A stretch of DNA of 64,000 bases from Aquila chrysaetos chrysaetos. Its lineage: Eukaryota > Chordata > Aves > Accipitriformes > Accipitridae. The DNA is taken from NCBI RefSeq assembly GCF_900496995.4, contig NC_044004.1, forward strand, positions 78,251,538 through 78,315,537, read 5' to 3'. The notes beneath the pieces are model-generated. The model saw nothing but the letters and a program-made list of their open reading frames with translations. It had not been told where the DNA came from and made no database searches. This document shows positions 25,271 through 37,080 of this stretch, piece by piece (positions within the stretch are counted from its first letter, which is position 1; each line of letters begins with the position of its first letter). Position numbers and translations under genes: made by a program.

Positions 25271-26459
25271 GGTATTTGAAATGTCTTTGCTCTGAAAGCT
25301 GTAACCTGTGCAAGGTACCTGTCAACGTACAGCTGGCTCCCTCCTGTGCCAAATATTGCTGGAAAAAGTAATTAACCTCAGATTCTCACTAAGGCTGCAG
25401 ACTGGATGTAATACTTGTTTCACAGGGTACTATATGTCCCAGTGGGAAAAATGTGGACAAAACCTGTAAATTAAATGTAGCAGGCATTGGATGCCTGATT
25501 TCCTGAGTTTCTCTGAAAATTGTAGCTTAGTTTCCGGAGTGGAACGACAGAACACAGATAAAGGACTGAGTGTAAAAGAAGCTTTAAAATTCTTTGTTGC
25601 TGCAGCCCTGTTAACTTGGTTCTTTCCTGGTGAGATGTTTGCCTTTTTCTGTGTGTGCATAGATGCACTCCAGTCATCAAAATATAGTCCTGTTTTTTTT
25701 CCCACAGGAATTCAGATGGTTGATGTTTTCTGTGAGGAGTTAGTGAAGAGTACTGGTAGGAAAAAGCTCTGCATAGTTTGTGGGGTGGGAGCAGAAGGAA
25801 CAAACTAAGTGTGCGTACACCTCCTCCTGATATCTCATTGTGCTTTGCTCCATTTTTTTGACTAATTCTTTCCAGTTTGGAGCCAGAACTTCTGTGACCT
25901 GACATGAGGGCATTTGGGATGATGGATTGTGTCATTTCAGACCAGTGGGAGAGTATAGACCTGAGTCAGAGCTTGCAGCTGGCCTGATTTATGTTCTGCT
26001 GTTCAGCTGAATTAGCCTCCCTCTTCTGGAAAGCCCAGGCAGTAGTTCACAGAAGGGAGAAGGAAGCTCTCATTTAATAGATTTTAGATTTAGTACAGGG
26101 ATTCCCAAATTGTGTGGAACATGCGCAAGCTTCTGTGCAAACATACATTAACGTGACACTATTTTTACTGGTGAAGAAACAAATTTACCAGCAGCCTCTT
26201 CTGGCCCATGGCTGTAGCAGGGCTTGGAGGGATGGCAAAGCCTTCATTTGGGAGAGGCAGTGAGGCTGGGGGGATTGCCCCTCTAACACTGCCTGTGGCC
26301 CTACATAGAGCCAGGAGCTGCTACCTCACATGGAACGGCACAGTCTTTTCCTGTGATGGTAACAAAGCAAACATTTGAGAATGCTTAGTTTAAGAGATCT
26401 CAGGAGTCATGAGCTAAAATGCTGCTCGTATGTATGTGCATGTCTGAGCACTTACTTTT

Positions 26460-26585
26460 GTAAGGCAATTATCATTCTTTAATTTTAAAACTGGGACCTC
26501 AGAGGTTACTTTTGGCAGAACAAGAGGCACGATCCACATCTCCCGTGCAGCTGACTCCAGTGTTGTTGCTTTTAAATGTGCATGT
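26460..26585 (-). mobile_element. MIR/L2-like ancient fragment
   Basis: Resembles the reverse complement of MIR/L2-type tails: a TTTTAAAACTGGGACCTCAG segment in the place of the usual TTTTACAGATGGGGAAACTG, then AGAGGTTA and CAGAACAAGAGGCACGATCC. Highly diverged. Confidence 0.4.
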
Positions 26586-29054
26586 GCGTCGCTGTTTCCG
26601 TGATGTACTCATCTGATCTGTCTATAATCACTGGACTGCATTTCCTTTTCAGGGCTAGAATGGAATCAAGATCATTAATGTTGTACTGCAGTTTAGCAGG
26701 GGTAAACTGCTTGTAAATTGTTGAGGCCATCTTTTATTGCATTTAATAGTTCAAGGAGAATAACAGCCTGTTCTTCAGTACAAATGTTAGAAAATTGCTT
26801 TATGGATCTGGGAAGACCCAGAACAAAACCTCTGTGTCTCCAGCTTCTCTGTTGTTCTTTTAAAATTGCTTATGCAGTTTGCAGTGTTAAAAAAGAGACT
26901 TAGAAACAAGATTATAAATCTTTTGAATTGCTATTGATGAGGTAATGAACAGGAGAACACAAGGAATTCTCAGGTCAACTGTTTGCCTCACATCTCTGTC
27001 CTTCTGCTACAATTCTGGAAGTTTGAACATGAAAGGGGCTAGGTAGGCTAACAGTAGAAATCTGTAATTGAAACAGTCCATGGTAGAAGCAGAGGAATCA
27101 TCATGCTTACTCCAGTCCTTTGCAGTTGCTGTGCTGCTCAAATTTCTAGCCTTGTACGTAGGAGTAACCTTGTCCAGGTAACAATGTGATGCACTATAAG
27201 ATCATAGTAAATTTGAGGCATGCAAAACACAAGAGACAAGTGGCCATTGCTTGTTTAGTGGTAATTTTTTAAAAACATTTTTTATTGCACATATGAAGGT
27301 CATACATTTTACATGAAAATATTTAAGGTAAACAGAAATATGTTACAACGTAGGACAGGTTTTTGTGTCTTATGGCATTACCTGGTATGTAACGAAGCAA
27401 TTAGTTGTTCAGAGTGTACCTAACATTGCTGTATCTGAAAGCTTCTGATACTTATCATTAGGTAAAGGTCTTGAAAGGTGGTATACTCCTTCAGGAGCCG
27501 TGGCCTCACTAATGTGAGAGTTCTGCTGCAAAGCTGAAATGGAGGTGTCCTGCTTTCATATTATTCAACAAGGGGCTGACTTAAGGTCTTGTCACATATT
27601 GGTTAATTGTTAATTGTAGTGAGTTATGTTCATTTATGGCTATTGCTGAAGTTATTGAGAGTTTGCTGAACTAGGAAGCAATGAACTAGACTTAAGCTGG
27701 CAAATGGCTGATGGTAGCAGTGTAGTTAGGAAATAAAACTCATAACTTGAGACCATCCTTGTTTTATACTGATGAATGAATGATTCTGAAGGTGGTTGCA
27801 CAGTTTCTGAAATCTTCCTTCTTGCCAGTGAAGCTCTTTGGTTCCTCGAAACAGCTGCCTAACTGGTGCATGCTTAGGGCCAAGTGAAATGTGTCCAGAT
27901 GTGGTGGAACTGGTGTACTTCAGTTAACATGATTGCTCTTCGATTCCATCCTCCTTATTTGTGCTGAGCAGCAAACAGAGGCTTGAGGCTTTGTAGACCC
28001 CTTGGCCATTTTTCTGCTGTGAAATGTGAAAAATAGTTCTGGAAAAAATGGAGGGGCTCAGCTGCTGCTTCATGTTGGCAAGAGAGGACTGAATTCTGGC
28101 ATCTCACCTTCCTGCCATGTACCATGTAGTGTAATTATGCAACCCTTGTACTAGGACTAGAACTTACTTAATGTTGTGGTGTATCTCTGCTGAAGAATTA
28201 ACATAAAATAACTGGGCGTTTTTCTTGCTTGGTGTTCTTGTGGATTTTTTGCCATGCGTTCCACAGATTTTTAATTTTTTGTGTTCTTTCAACTATTGGA
28301 AAGGGTTGGGAAGAGAAGTATCATGATTTCCATTTCTCCTTCCCTCTTTTAATGCAAGTTTTCAGCTCTTTACAGAGACAAGGTTGAGAATATGAACTTT
28401 AAAGGCTTTAGGAAATAGAACACAAATAATTAATGCACACTTAGTTCTATTTTAATAATTTTTAAGCCAGTCTAATGACATTTAGAGATGTGACTTGAGA
28501 TTTTGTTGTTTTGATTACTTCAGTTGGCAAATATTACGTATAAAATGTGCTGAAAATAGTTAAGTAGTTAAAACTAAAATTTTAACCATTTTCTTCATGC
28601 TTTGGGATAACTTAAAAACCTTAGATGTAAGAACAGGAGAGCAGAAATGGAATAGGAGACCTTGTTCCTGATGCTTCTTGCATGCAGTACTCTGACCAGA
28701 GCTGCACTGGCTTCAGGGTCTTTGAATTTGGTAAGGGAAGAGGGGGAGAAGAGAGGAGAGAGGTATGGATGAACCTGGTGGTCTTTTGACTGTGTGGTGC
28801 TGTACAAGATTTTTTTGCTTTTTATTTTTTTGGGAGGTCTTGACAATATTTTAGTCATTAAAATACCAAGCAACTTTCATCTTTATTTTGAGAAGATACT
28901 GCAGTCACTTCAAATGCATCATTTCTGTCACAAGATTTGTAGCTAAGGATATCTTCCTTATTGGGAAGATATTCTAATGCAACACCTTTGGAAGGATATA
29001 TCTCTTTTTACAGAAGTCAGATGAGTCACCTCTGTCAGACAGTGAGTTTTGAAA

Positions 29055-29070
29055 GATAGATAGATAGATA
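29055..29070 (+). repeat. (GATA)4 tetranucleotide repeat
   Basis: Four exact GATA units; possibly length-variable. Confidence 0.85.
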
Positions 29071-30109
29071 AAACAGAAAATAAGTGTCATATTTCAAAAT
29101 AATCTGAAAAATTAAACTGAATATATAGGGGAAAATGTATTGTTATGTATTTCATAAAAGATAAATGAGATTCAGGATGGCAGTTTAGAGTTGTCTTAAA
29201 TCAAGAAGTCAGCATGAGTCAATTTGTTCGCTTTTTTACTTTTTTAATATCCATACTTTTTTTTTTCCTCAGAACATTACAGTAAACAACTACATTTCTG
29301 TAGCTGTATGTTTTTAGATGTGGAGGAAGAATAGAAATGTAACAGCTTACCAGACAATAAGATCTTGTTTAAAAGGTAACTGTGAAAACACAGTATTTCT
29401 GGTTTTACTTCTGACTTTGTTGGGGAATAAGGTAGTAGCATACTGTGGCTGTTCACCACATGCACTCTAGGCTCGAATCTTTATATCTGAGTACTCGCAA
29501 ATGTGAAAGATGCCTGAGCTTTAAGACTTTTAAATCAATTCTGTATTTAACAGAGTCACAAATCCCCTCTGGTATGCAGCCTTTTTCATAGACTTAAAGA
29601 AGGTGGTACAGAAGTGGGGGAAAAAAATGGATCCTGTCAGGTTTGGCAAAGCAGTTTTGGCATGTATTTCAAAAAGTATATACCAGTTAGCATTGCTTGT
29701 ACTGCAGTGCCACCCAGGTCATTTCTGGTAGTCCAGAAATACCAACCACAGATGAAAATATCAAATGCTTCATCCCAGGAGAGACCTGCCCTTGGTAGTG
29801 AGTATTACAATCTCTTCACTTGGTCTGCAGTGGAACTGCCCATTTGTGTTAACTGAAATGTTTGGAGCATGGACTAGCTTTTATGATATTTGTAGCTGTG
29901 ATAAAGTGATTAAGATTTTATGTTTTGCTGAATTTATTACAACTGCTGCAGATAGCTGGAAGGCCAGACGTAGTCTTATAACCTGAATGGAATTAGTTAT
30001 GCCCAATGAAAACCATTAGGGCTGACATTGCTGCATATGGAGAAATCCAGTCATGTCAACAGGCATATTTTGTGCAGTGGTAATATAGCTAAGCTCATTG
30101 TTGAAAGAT

Positions 30110-30111
<2 letters not shown>

Positions 30112-30140
<29 letters not shown>

Positions 30141-30141
30141 C
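30112..30141 (+). repeat. (CA)15 microsatellite
   Basis: Uninterrupted CA dinucleotides over about 30 bases in intron 1, long enough to be polymorphic. The complementary-strand open frame across it is an artefact of the repeat. Confidence 0.95.
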
Positions 30142-30510
30142 AAAAAACCCACCTGCATTTAACAGGCTGTCACTCTGGTTGTGGATTTGAACCTGCAGCA
30201 ATTAGGATACGCAGCTTTTGAAGCTGCCTGTGCAGGTTCCACTATGTACACGTAAATGCATAGTCTTTGTGCGCATCAAAGGTACGTGTGGTGTTTTTCC
30301 CTTGGTTCTGTCCTTTCACAGACTGGCGGGGTTTGCTTAAAAAGGGCTGTTTAATATTTTGTTTTGCCGTCCGCATTCGTTACGTGGACCCACATCTCTC
30401 CTAATGCACATTACCTGGCTTTTGCACTGAGGGTAGAAGGATTAATTTAATCTTCAGTATTTCTGTCTGGCATTTTACTCTTGTATCTGAGTTTTTCGCT
30501 GAAGTGAATA

Positions 30511-30612
30511 AATTAATTTTCACAATGCTCCTGTAAAATGGGAGCCAACTGTTCTTTTTCTATAGATGAGGAACAGAGGCACATAGGACTTAAGGACCAA
30601 ATTTGAAATTTA
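30511..30612 (-). mobile_element. MIR/L2-like ancient fragment
   Basis: CACAATGCTCCTGTAAAATG followed by TATAGATGAGGAACAGAGGC and ACTTAAGGACCAAATTTG. This follows the order of the reverse complement of MIR/L2 tails (ACAACCCTGTGAGG, ACAGATGAGGAAACTGAGGC, AAGTGACTTGCCCA). It is the clearest such copy in intron 1. Confidence 0.55.
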
Positions 30613-32270
30613 TAAGGCCTGTTTGTCTCTATGTAGCATATATATATAGTGTTATATGTATTCAGAGCACACCCTCCATTAACTCATATATTGTTTATCA
30701 GCTGCACTGGTGTCTCTGCCCATCAAATCAGCTCAGGTGATCTCTATCCCTTGAGCTAATGGATTAACTGATAGCAGCTGGAGGCTGTCTTTCTCAATAT
30801 TAAGCTGGACTAGGGAAGAAAGGGAGAGAGCTGATGGGTTTCACATTTATTTGCAGATGGTAGTGCAGGAAGGTTATGGTATCCCAAGTACCTTTTCAGG
30901 CCTTTGGCCTCTGCTCTGGCAGGCATAAATGCTTCTGTTCTTCCCCCAGCTGTGACCACTTTAGCCTGATCCCATTTATTCTGTTGTTTCAGACCTCGCC
31001 AGGCAGTTGTTTCCTGCTGTTGTTTTCTCCAGCTAGGTAGCATCTGCTCCTCAATGTCTTGTCCTAGGTCCATTTTCTTTGCAACTCCTAGTCTCGCTTC
31101 TCTGAACCTCCTCTCTAGTTTCCTTACCTAGGTCAATCCAGCTCAGCATCTGATCTGTCTGTTCTCTCAGCCCATTCCTGTTTGTTCCCCGCTGCTCTTG
31201 GCCAGTATCTTCACTGGTTTATAATTCCAATTTCTGTGTTTTCTGACTTGGCTTGCTCACCCTTTCTTTTCTCCTGTTCCCCTTCTCTTTTCTCCCTTTT
31301 TCTGCTTTTGCATCCAGTTTATGAGGGGATTTCACAGCCTCCTCTTTCCTAAACAATCTCACTTTCCTACACCCAGGTTTCCTCTTTCCAGTGCAGCCTG
31401 CCATCCCAATTTTCATTTTCATTCAGAAGCTCTTTGACTTTCCCATTTTTCTTGATTGTATTACAAGAATGCGTGAGGGCTTTTAAAAAAATATATACAC
31501 TCATGTAATGACTAATATTAGATAGCTTCTTCCTTTCAGCTCCTGGAATGATAGATGTATAACAGAAATAGGCCCAACATAACCCACAGCATTGCCAAAG
31601 TCCAGCTGGAGAGCTGGTCCCAGTCTCTACTGGATCATGCCCCGTGTCTGGAATCTGTGAGCAGTTTACTTACTAGCATCTAGAAAGTCTGATGAATATG
31701 CATGAACTGTTGTTTTTGATTTGTGGGTAGAATCTTCCAGATTTGGTTAATGTTTCTGGTAGTAATGCTAGAAGGCATGAGATCAGGCTTCACTGCGTAT
31801 TGCTTGGCAAGACATCAGGAAGAAAACTTGTTTTCACCTCTCATTTGTGAACTACAATACAGTAAGCATATATATTGCCTTCCTTAAACCATCAGCTTGA
31901 ATGCCTATGGTAGACAGTATTAATTACTACTGAAAGTAGTATAGTAGATGTGATTTTGTTTTATATATGTATTGAAGTGAGTTGGGAGGGATTTCTGAAG
32001 AAAAGTGATGTCTTACATAAAGTAAAAAGAAAAAAAAAATCTTGACCATGCTAACAAAACAGAAATGGCCTGTGGCATTGAACCTGTAAGTGCCTTTAGA
32101 CTGCAGGCAAGCAAGCATGAAGGCAGAAAGATCACAATAAAGAATACTTCTTGTCAATAGATGGGCAAATGACAAGGGACAAAAGTCATTATTTTTGTGG
32201 CCACAGGAGAAGTGGAAACTGCAAATAACCAACATAGTGAAATTCTGTTACCTTTTTGTTTTCTCATTAG

Positions 32271-33042
32271 GTACATTGACGAAAGTCCATCTCTGAGACG
32301 TATGACTATGATGAGGGAAAAGGGAAGGCGACAGGCCATTAGGGGCCCAGCGTTCATGTTCAACAACAGGGGCACCAGTCTTACGGCTGAAGAAGAGCGC
32401 TTTCTAGATGCAGCAGAGTATGGGAACATACCTGTGGTGCGCAAAATGCTGGAGGAGTCAAAAACACTGAATGTCAACTGTGTTGACTACATGGGCCAAA
32501 ACGCCTTGCAGCTTGCTGTAGGGAATGAACATTTGGAAGTGACAGAACTTCTGTTAAAAAAAGAGAACTTGGCACGGATTGGAGATGCCCTGCTGCTTGC
32601 AATCAGCAAGGGCTACATTAGGATAGTGGAAGCAATTTTGAATCATCCTGGGTTTTCAGTAAACAAGCGACTGACTCTGAGCCCTTGTGAGCAGGAGCTC
32701 CAGGATGATGATTTTTATTCCTATGATGAAGATGGTACCCGCTTTTCTCCAGATATCACTCCCATAATTTTAGCTGCCCACTGCCAAAAATACGAAGTCG
32801 TGCACATGCTGTTGATGAAAGGAGCAAGGATAGAAAGACCTCATGATTATTTCTGTAAATGTAATGACTGTACAGAGAAGCAAAAGCATGATTCTTTCAG
32901 TCACTCTAGGTCAAGAATAAATGCATACAAAGGACTGGCTAGTCCGGCTTATCTGTCCCTCTCCAGTGAAGATCCAGTACTTACTGCTCTAGAACTCAGC
33001 AATGAACTTGCCAAGTTGGCCAACATTGAAAAAGAATTCAAG
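32271..33042 (+). CDS. TRPC3: TRPC3 exon 2 (ankyrin repeats, zinc motif, linker start)
   Basis: The largest exon has 1 base plus 257 codons (about residues 77-333). It follows a good acceptor (pyrimidine tract, then ATTAG at 32266-32270) and ends AAG|gtaatg. It encodes the cytosolic ankyrin domain: repeat 1 near residues 113-142 ([18 protein letters not shown]), repeat 2 near 149-176 ([20 protein letters not shown]), repeat 3 near 178-205 and repeat 4 near 237-265. [10 protein letters not shown] (267-276) gives the H-x3-C-x-C-x2-C zinc-binding motif shared by TRPC channels. The [20 protein letters not shown] block that follows is a family hallmark. The human short-isoform start Met corresponds to Ile (ATT, 32275-32277) here; the first in-frame ATGs are at 32302, 32308 and 32311. 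Confidence 0.97.
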
Positions 33043-33859
33043 GTAATGGTGTTTTCCTGTTTCTCTCTGTTATTGTTTTAAAGTTGCTGGTACTTTGTGA
33101 TGTCCTTAGATGCTTGAAATTATTTCCTGTGTCTTTAATTTTTCAATTGCAAATGCTTTCATGATATTTATTAAATGTCTCTTCTGTTCTTGATTTTGAG
33201 TTTTCAATACATAAGCCTTCAAAAAAGAATTTTTAATGAAATGAAATTGATTTTGCACCTACTGTGTACGGAGAAGATTGGAAAAAGGGGCAATGTGTAT
33301 TCTGATAATCTTGCAGCCGATGGAAAACAATTTTGGTTGCTGTAGCAGACAAAGATCATCTTTAATTACAGGTGCTGAGTAATGTAAGTGCAGAAAGCAG
33401 AAACGTTATGCTTTTCTTGAGCATACTGCAGCATTGACCTTATTCTCTCCTTTTTTATTCGTGCTAATGTTGAATGATGTTTCCAAATTGTTAAGAATAC
33501 AGAAAGTGGGTTTTTTTGATGCACCTTTTAGAAATGTCATTTGGTCAAAACCAGCTATTAGGCTGATTACAGATGTAGGTCCTGTTACCTGTTTTTGAGC
33601 TGTATCTCATTTAGTATGTCAGTGCCCTGACTTTTTTTATATATTTCAGCTTCTCTATCAGACAATTAGTGACTTAGTTAACTGTTGCCCAGTGCTTTTT
33701 TGAATGATTTTGCAGTTCTGTTGAATACTTTGAAAAGTACAGTAACCTTCCCTCTTGCCCGCCCCGCTCCCCCTGAACTAAACCCCCCAAAAAAATCAAA
33801 CCCCAGTACTCTGCGTGTAATAAGAAAAGCTCAGCTTGGGGAATGACAGATTGTTCTTG

Positions 33860-34200
33860 GTGAGTAGTGGTATCAACAGCATTGCATCTAGTTTTAACAA
33901 AAAAATCTAATGGAGTTCTGCAAGGTCAGTGTTGGGTACCATTTGTTTGTTTAATATCTTCATAAATGATCTAAGAGAGGCAAAAGATGCATTAAGCTTT
34001 TCAAACAACAGCAAGCATTGCTACTGCTGTGGAGTACTCAGAAGAAATATGCAACAACCTGGAGAAATACAGACAGAAATTAATAAAGTGAACTTTACGA
34101 GAAGAGGAAGAAACAGTTTTAGACCTCTGAGAAAGAATAGCTCCAGATATAGCTAAGTGAGTTAAAATATAATTTAAAAATAAGGTTTTGGTGCTGAGAA
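33860..34200 (+). mobile_element. CR1-type LINE fossil in intron 2
   Basis: TCTAATGGAGTTCTGCAAGG, CAGTGTTGGGTACCATTTG and TTTAATATCTTCATAAATGA correspond to the C-terminal reverse-transcriptase region of CR1 (GVPQGS- and LFNIFINDL-type motifs). LFNIFINDL is directly readable in one frame, and CCTGGAGAAATACAGAC fits the following segment. The copy is in sense orientation, decayed and ends before a clear 3' tail. Confidence 0.7.
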
Positions 34201-36779
34201 GGATTCAAGTATTATACAATGCAATAATAAAGTGTAAAAGTCAGTTTAAACCTTTCCTCTCCTTCCTTTGCTGAAGGAACCCCCTCATACCATGCTGTGT
34301 ATTGTGTAATCTGACAAAAGGATTGAGTACTTCCTCAATGTATTTATTCATGAGTATAGGAAGAATGTCAGATTTTTCTTTTTCCTCTGCTGAAAAAGTA
34401 CTGAACCGGGAAAGCTCCTTGTGAACATAAAATTGAAGAATTAGAGAATTTCATCACACGCGCAGAGCCTGTTGGCTTGTGTGCTTCACACAATACATTA
34501 CAGTTAATGTGCCTCATTTAGGGACCATTATAGAAGGTTAAATCTCTGATGTGTATAACTCAGTCCTGTTTGTCATTGATTCCTTTCAACTAGGCCAACA
34601 ATGTGAGGGCCACAGGGTCTCCAGAATCATGTGCCCAAGATGGAGATTTATGGGTTTTCTGAATAACACTTCGGTGGTTGTGGATACAAACTTTTTTTTT
34701 TTTCCTTCCCTTCTTTTTTTCCTTTTTTCTCCTGCAGTTTCTTAGAGGGAACTTTTCTTCTGGGTTGGCACCTTAGAAACTCTACCATCCATCTTTTTTC
34801 TTTGTGATACTGCATACAAATTTTGTTGTTATACCTGCGTTCAGAAACACGGGTGGGCTTAGGGACTCAATTTCAGTGCTACACAGCTCCCTAGGAATCC
34901 AAAATACAATCTGTGCCACCAAAAGCTAAATTAAGGCAAGCTGTGTCATGTTTTTGTAAGGGGAGAATGTAGATGATTAGAACTGAATAGAAAAATTTCA
35001 GTAAAAATAGAAATTCATGGGAAGCTCCCATATCATAGGTACTAATACCATGAATACAAATTTCATCAGAAAAAAAATAGCTTGAAATTTTGGAGGAGAA
35101 AAAACAATGTTTTTTCGTTGGACTTCTCATTTCAAACCAGAAGTTAAAACAATTACTTCAGTTTTTAAAATGTTAAATTGTCACAGAATAAAATGTTCTG
35201 GCTTTCAATTTTTTCCTTTTTATTTTTTTTTCAATTTTTCCCTTTTTCTCACCTGTTTAGGCTCTATTCATTGATATTTTGGGATGCCTAAAAACCCAAG
35301 AAATCCACTATTTTCACAGATTTCAGTATTTTTGGATAGAGCTTATATGGCTTCTAACCTTGCCAGGTGTATAAGATCATTCAGTTTTGGCACCTACAGT
35401 AGAAATTGTTCCTGGCTCCTTGGTAGCATGGAAATTCCAGCTTCTCATCAACATCAGAACGTTCCAGTGAAATAATTATTCTCCTCATTGACCTCACATC
35501 TATCTCTTTTCCTTCTGATTCTTATGTGTCTCAGGGCATTATTTCTGTTTTTACCAAGCCTGGTAGGAGAGTTGCTTGTTTTCCTCTGGCATTGATGGTT
35601 GGCTGCCCTTCCTGGGGAGAAGGGGTAGTGGAAGAGGGAGGGAGGAAGGAAAGAGGAAAATGAGGAGGCAAGGAATTTTTTAGCATCCTGGACATTAAAT
35701 CAAGTCCAGGAAGGGCTGTAATTGTACGGCTGACAAAAAGACTGTATTCCACTGGGGCTGTGGGTAGGTATGATGGGGCTCCTCGTGGCACGGATGTAAT
35801 ACAAGATGCTCCACTGAGATCTGTAGAGGTAGATCAAGGAGAAAGCAAGCAGCACTTCTGTGTCTAACAGAAGCCTATTGTGAGAGCTTGCCACGTTTGA
35901 TATAAGTCCAATGTGTAACTGTCTGTTCAGTGCTTTCTTTTCTATAGGTATGTCATCTGAATGTCTTTTGCTAATAACTGTGTCCTTTGTCATGTCCCAG
36001 AGGAGAAGGCTTCTAGTCTGACATTCGCACTCCCTATGAGGCAGAATGACTGATGGACTTCTGGTGCACTCTCCTTTAGGATCATCACTGGAAATGCTTA
36101 AGTATTGCAATCAAATTCAATCTACAGCACAACACTGAGCAGAATTGTTTCAGGGTAAAGAAAAATGGACAAAATAGTTCATCTCCCACAAAAAATGGAC
36201 AAATCTGTTTAAAGGGACTTTTGATGATATTCATGATTTATTCTTAGTATCTGTGGTACATGAAAGCCCATAGCATTTCCTGTGCACGCTTGCAGCAATG
36301 CACTTACTGGATGTGGAGCACTCGTACAGAAAATACTTTTCTAGGTGGTTTTCCCACAGAGAGAGAATATAGGGTGAACCTGTTTAAAAACACCTGAGGG
36401 CAAAGCTTCCTAGTAAATGCTTGCTAAATAGAACCTTACATCTTTTGCATATGCAAAGTCCAGTCTGCCTCTATCACTTATGATTTACACTAACAAATTC
36501 TGATGGTTTTGTGCAAACCTGAGTTTGCACAAGTGTATTAGAAATGTGGAAGGTGTCTTAGGACATTCATTCATGACAGTCAGTTCCCCGTTAGTATTAA
36601 AAAAACTTATTAATTACACTGATTTTTAATTTTTTTATTTCCCCTTCAGAAGTAAGGAGAAAGGATTCAAAGAAACCAGTGAACGCTCATTTTTCCTGGA
36701 AGATAAAAGACATGTAGCCAAAAATAAGTACTGAAAATGAGTAAAAATAGATGGGGAAACTGGAGCCCTAAAGACCATT

Positions 36780-37080
36780 TCACTCTACTTTCATTTTCAA
36801 GCTTCCTTACTTCCTGCTTCTTTGTGAAATCCTTGTTCCAAGCTCCTGTTGCTCCTTTTGCTCTTCATCTGTTTTATTGTAGTTTCTTCTTGGCGCTGTT
36901 ACTTTGCATCCACTTGTCATCTTCTCTTCTTCCCCTATTTTGTTCTATTCAGTTCCCTTTTTGGATTTCCTTTTTTCTTGTCTCACTTCTAAGTGCTCAC
37001 CTAATTTTCTTTTTTTTCTTCCCCCCCCCCCCCCCCCCCTCTCTCTATCTTCCTCCCTTTAGGTTCTCTATTGCATTTTC
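36780..37080 (+). repeat. Polypyrimidine tract with C19 homopolymer
   Basis: About 300 bases strongly biased to C and T on the + strand, with an uninterrupted C19 at 37021-37039 followed by (TC)n. The complementary strand is a matching G19 and purine tract, which can form triplex or G-quadruplex-type structures. The open frame through it is compositional. Confidence 0.85.

Larger units (their letters stand above)
23257..32270 (+). other. TRPC3: TRPC3 intron 1
   Basis: 9014 nt from gtaagt to attag. The first 400 bases are still CpG island and begin with G-rich sequence, including G13 at 23277-23289. The rest is AT-rich. It holds three or four old MIR/L2-like fragments, (GATA)4, (CA)15 and a pyrimidine-rich stretch at about 30980-31440. 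A first exon for a short isoform could lie here, but I see nothing that identifies one. Confidence 0.85.

Noticed and set aside
33929-34156. Open frame containing LFNIFINDL, as a possible gene
   Set aside because: The motif belongs to CR1 reverse transcriptase; it is a fragment of the fossil element, not a host gene.
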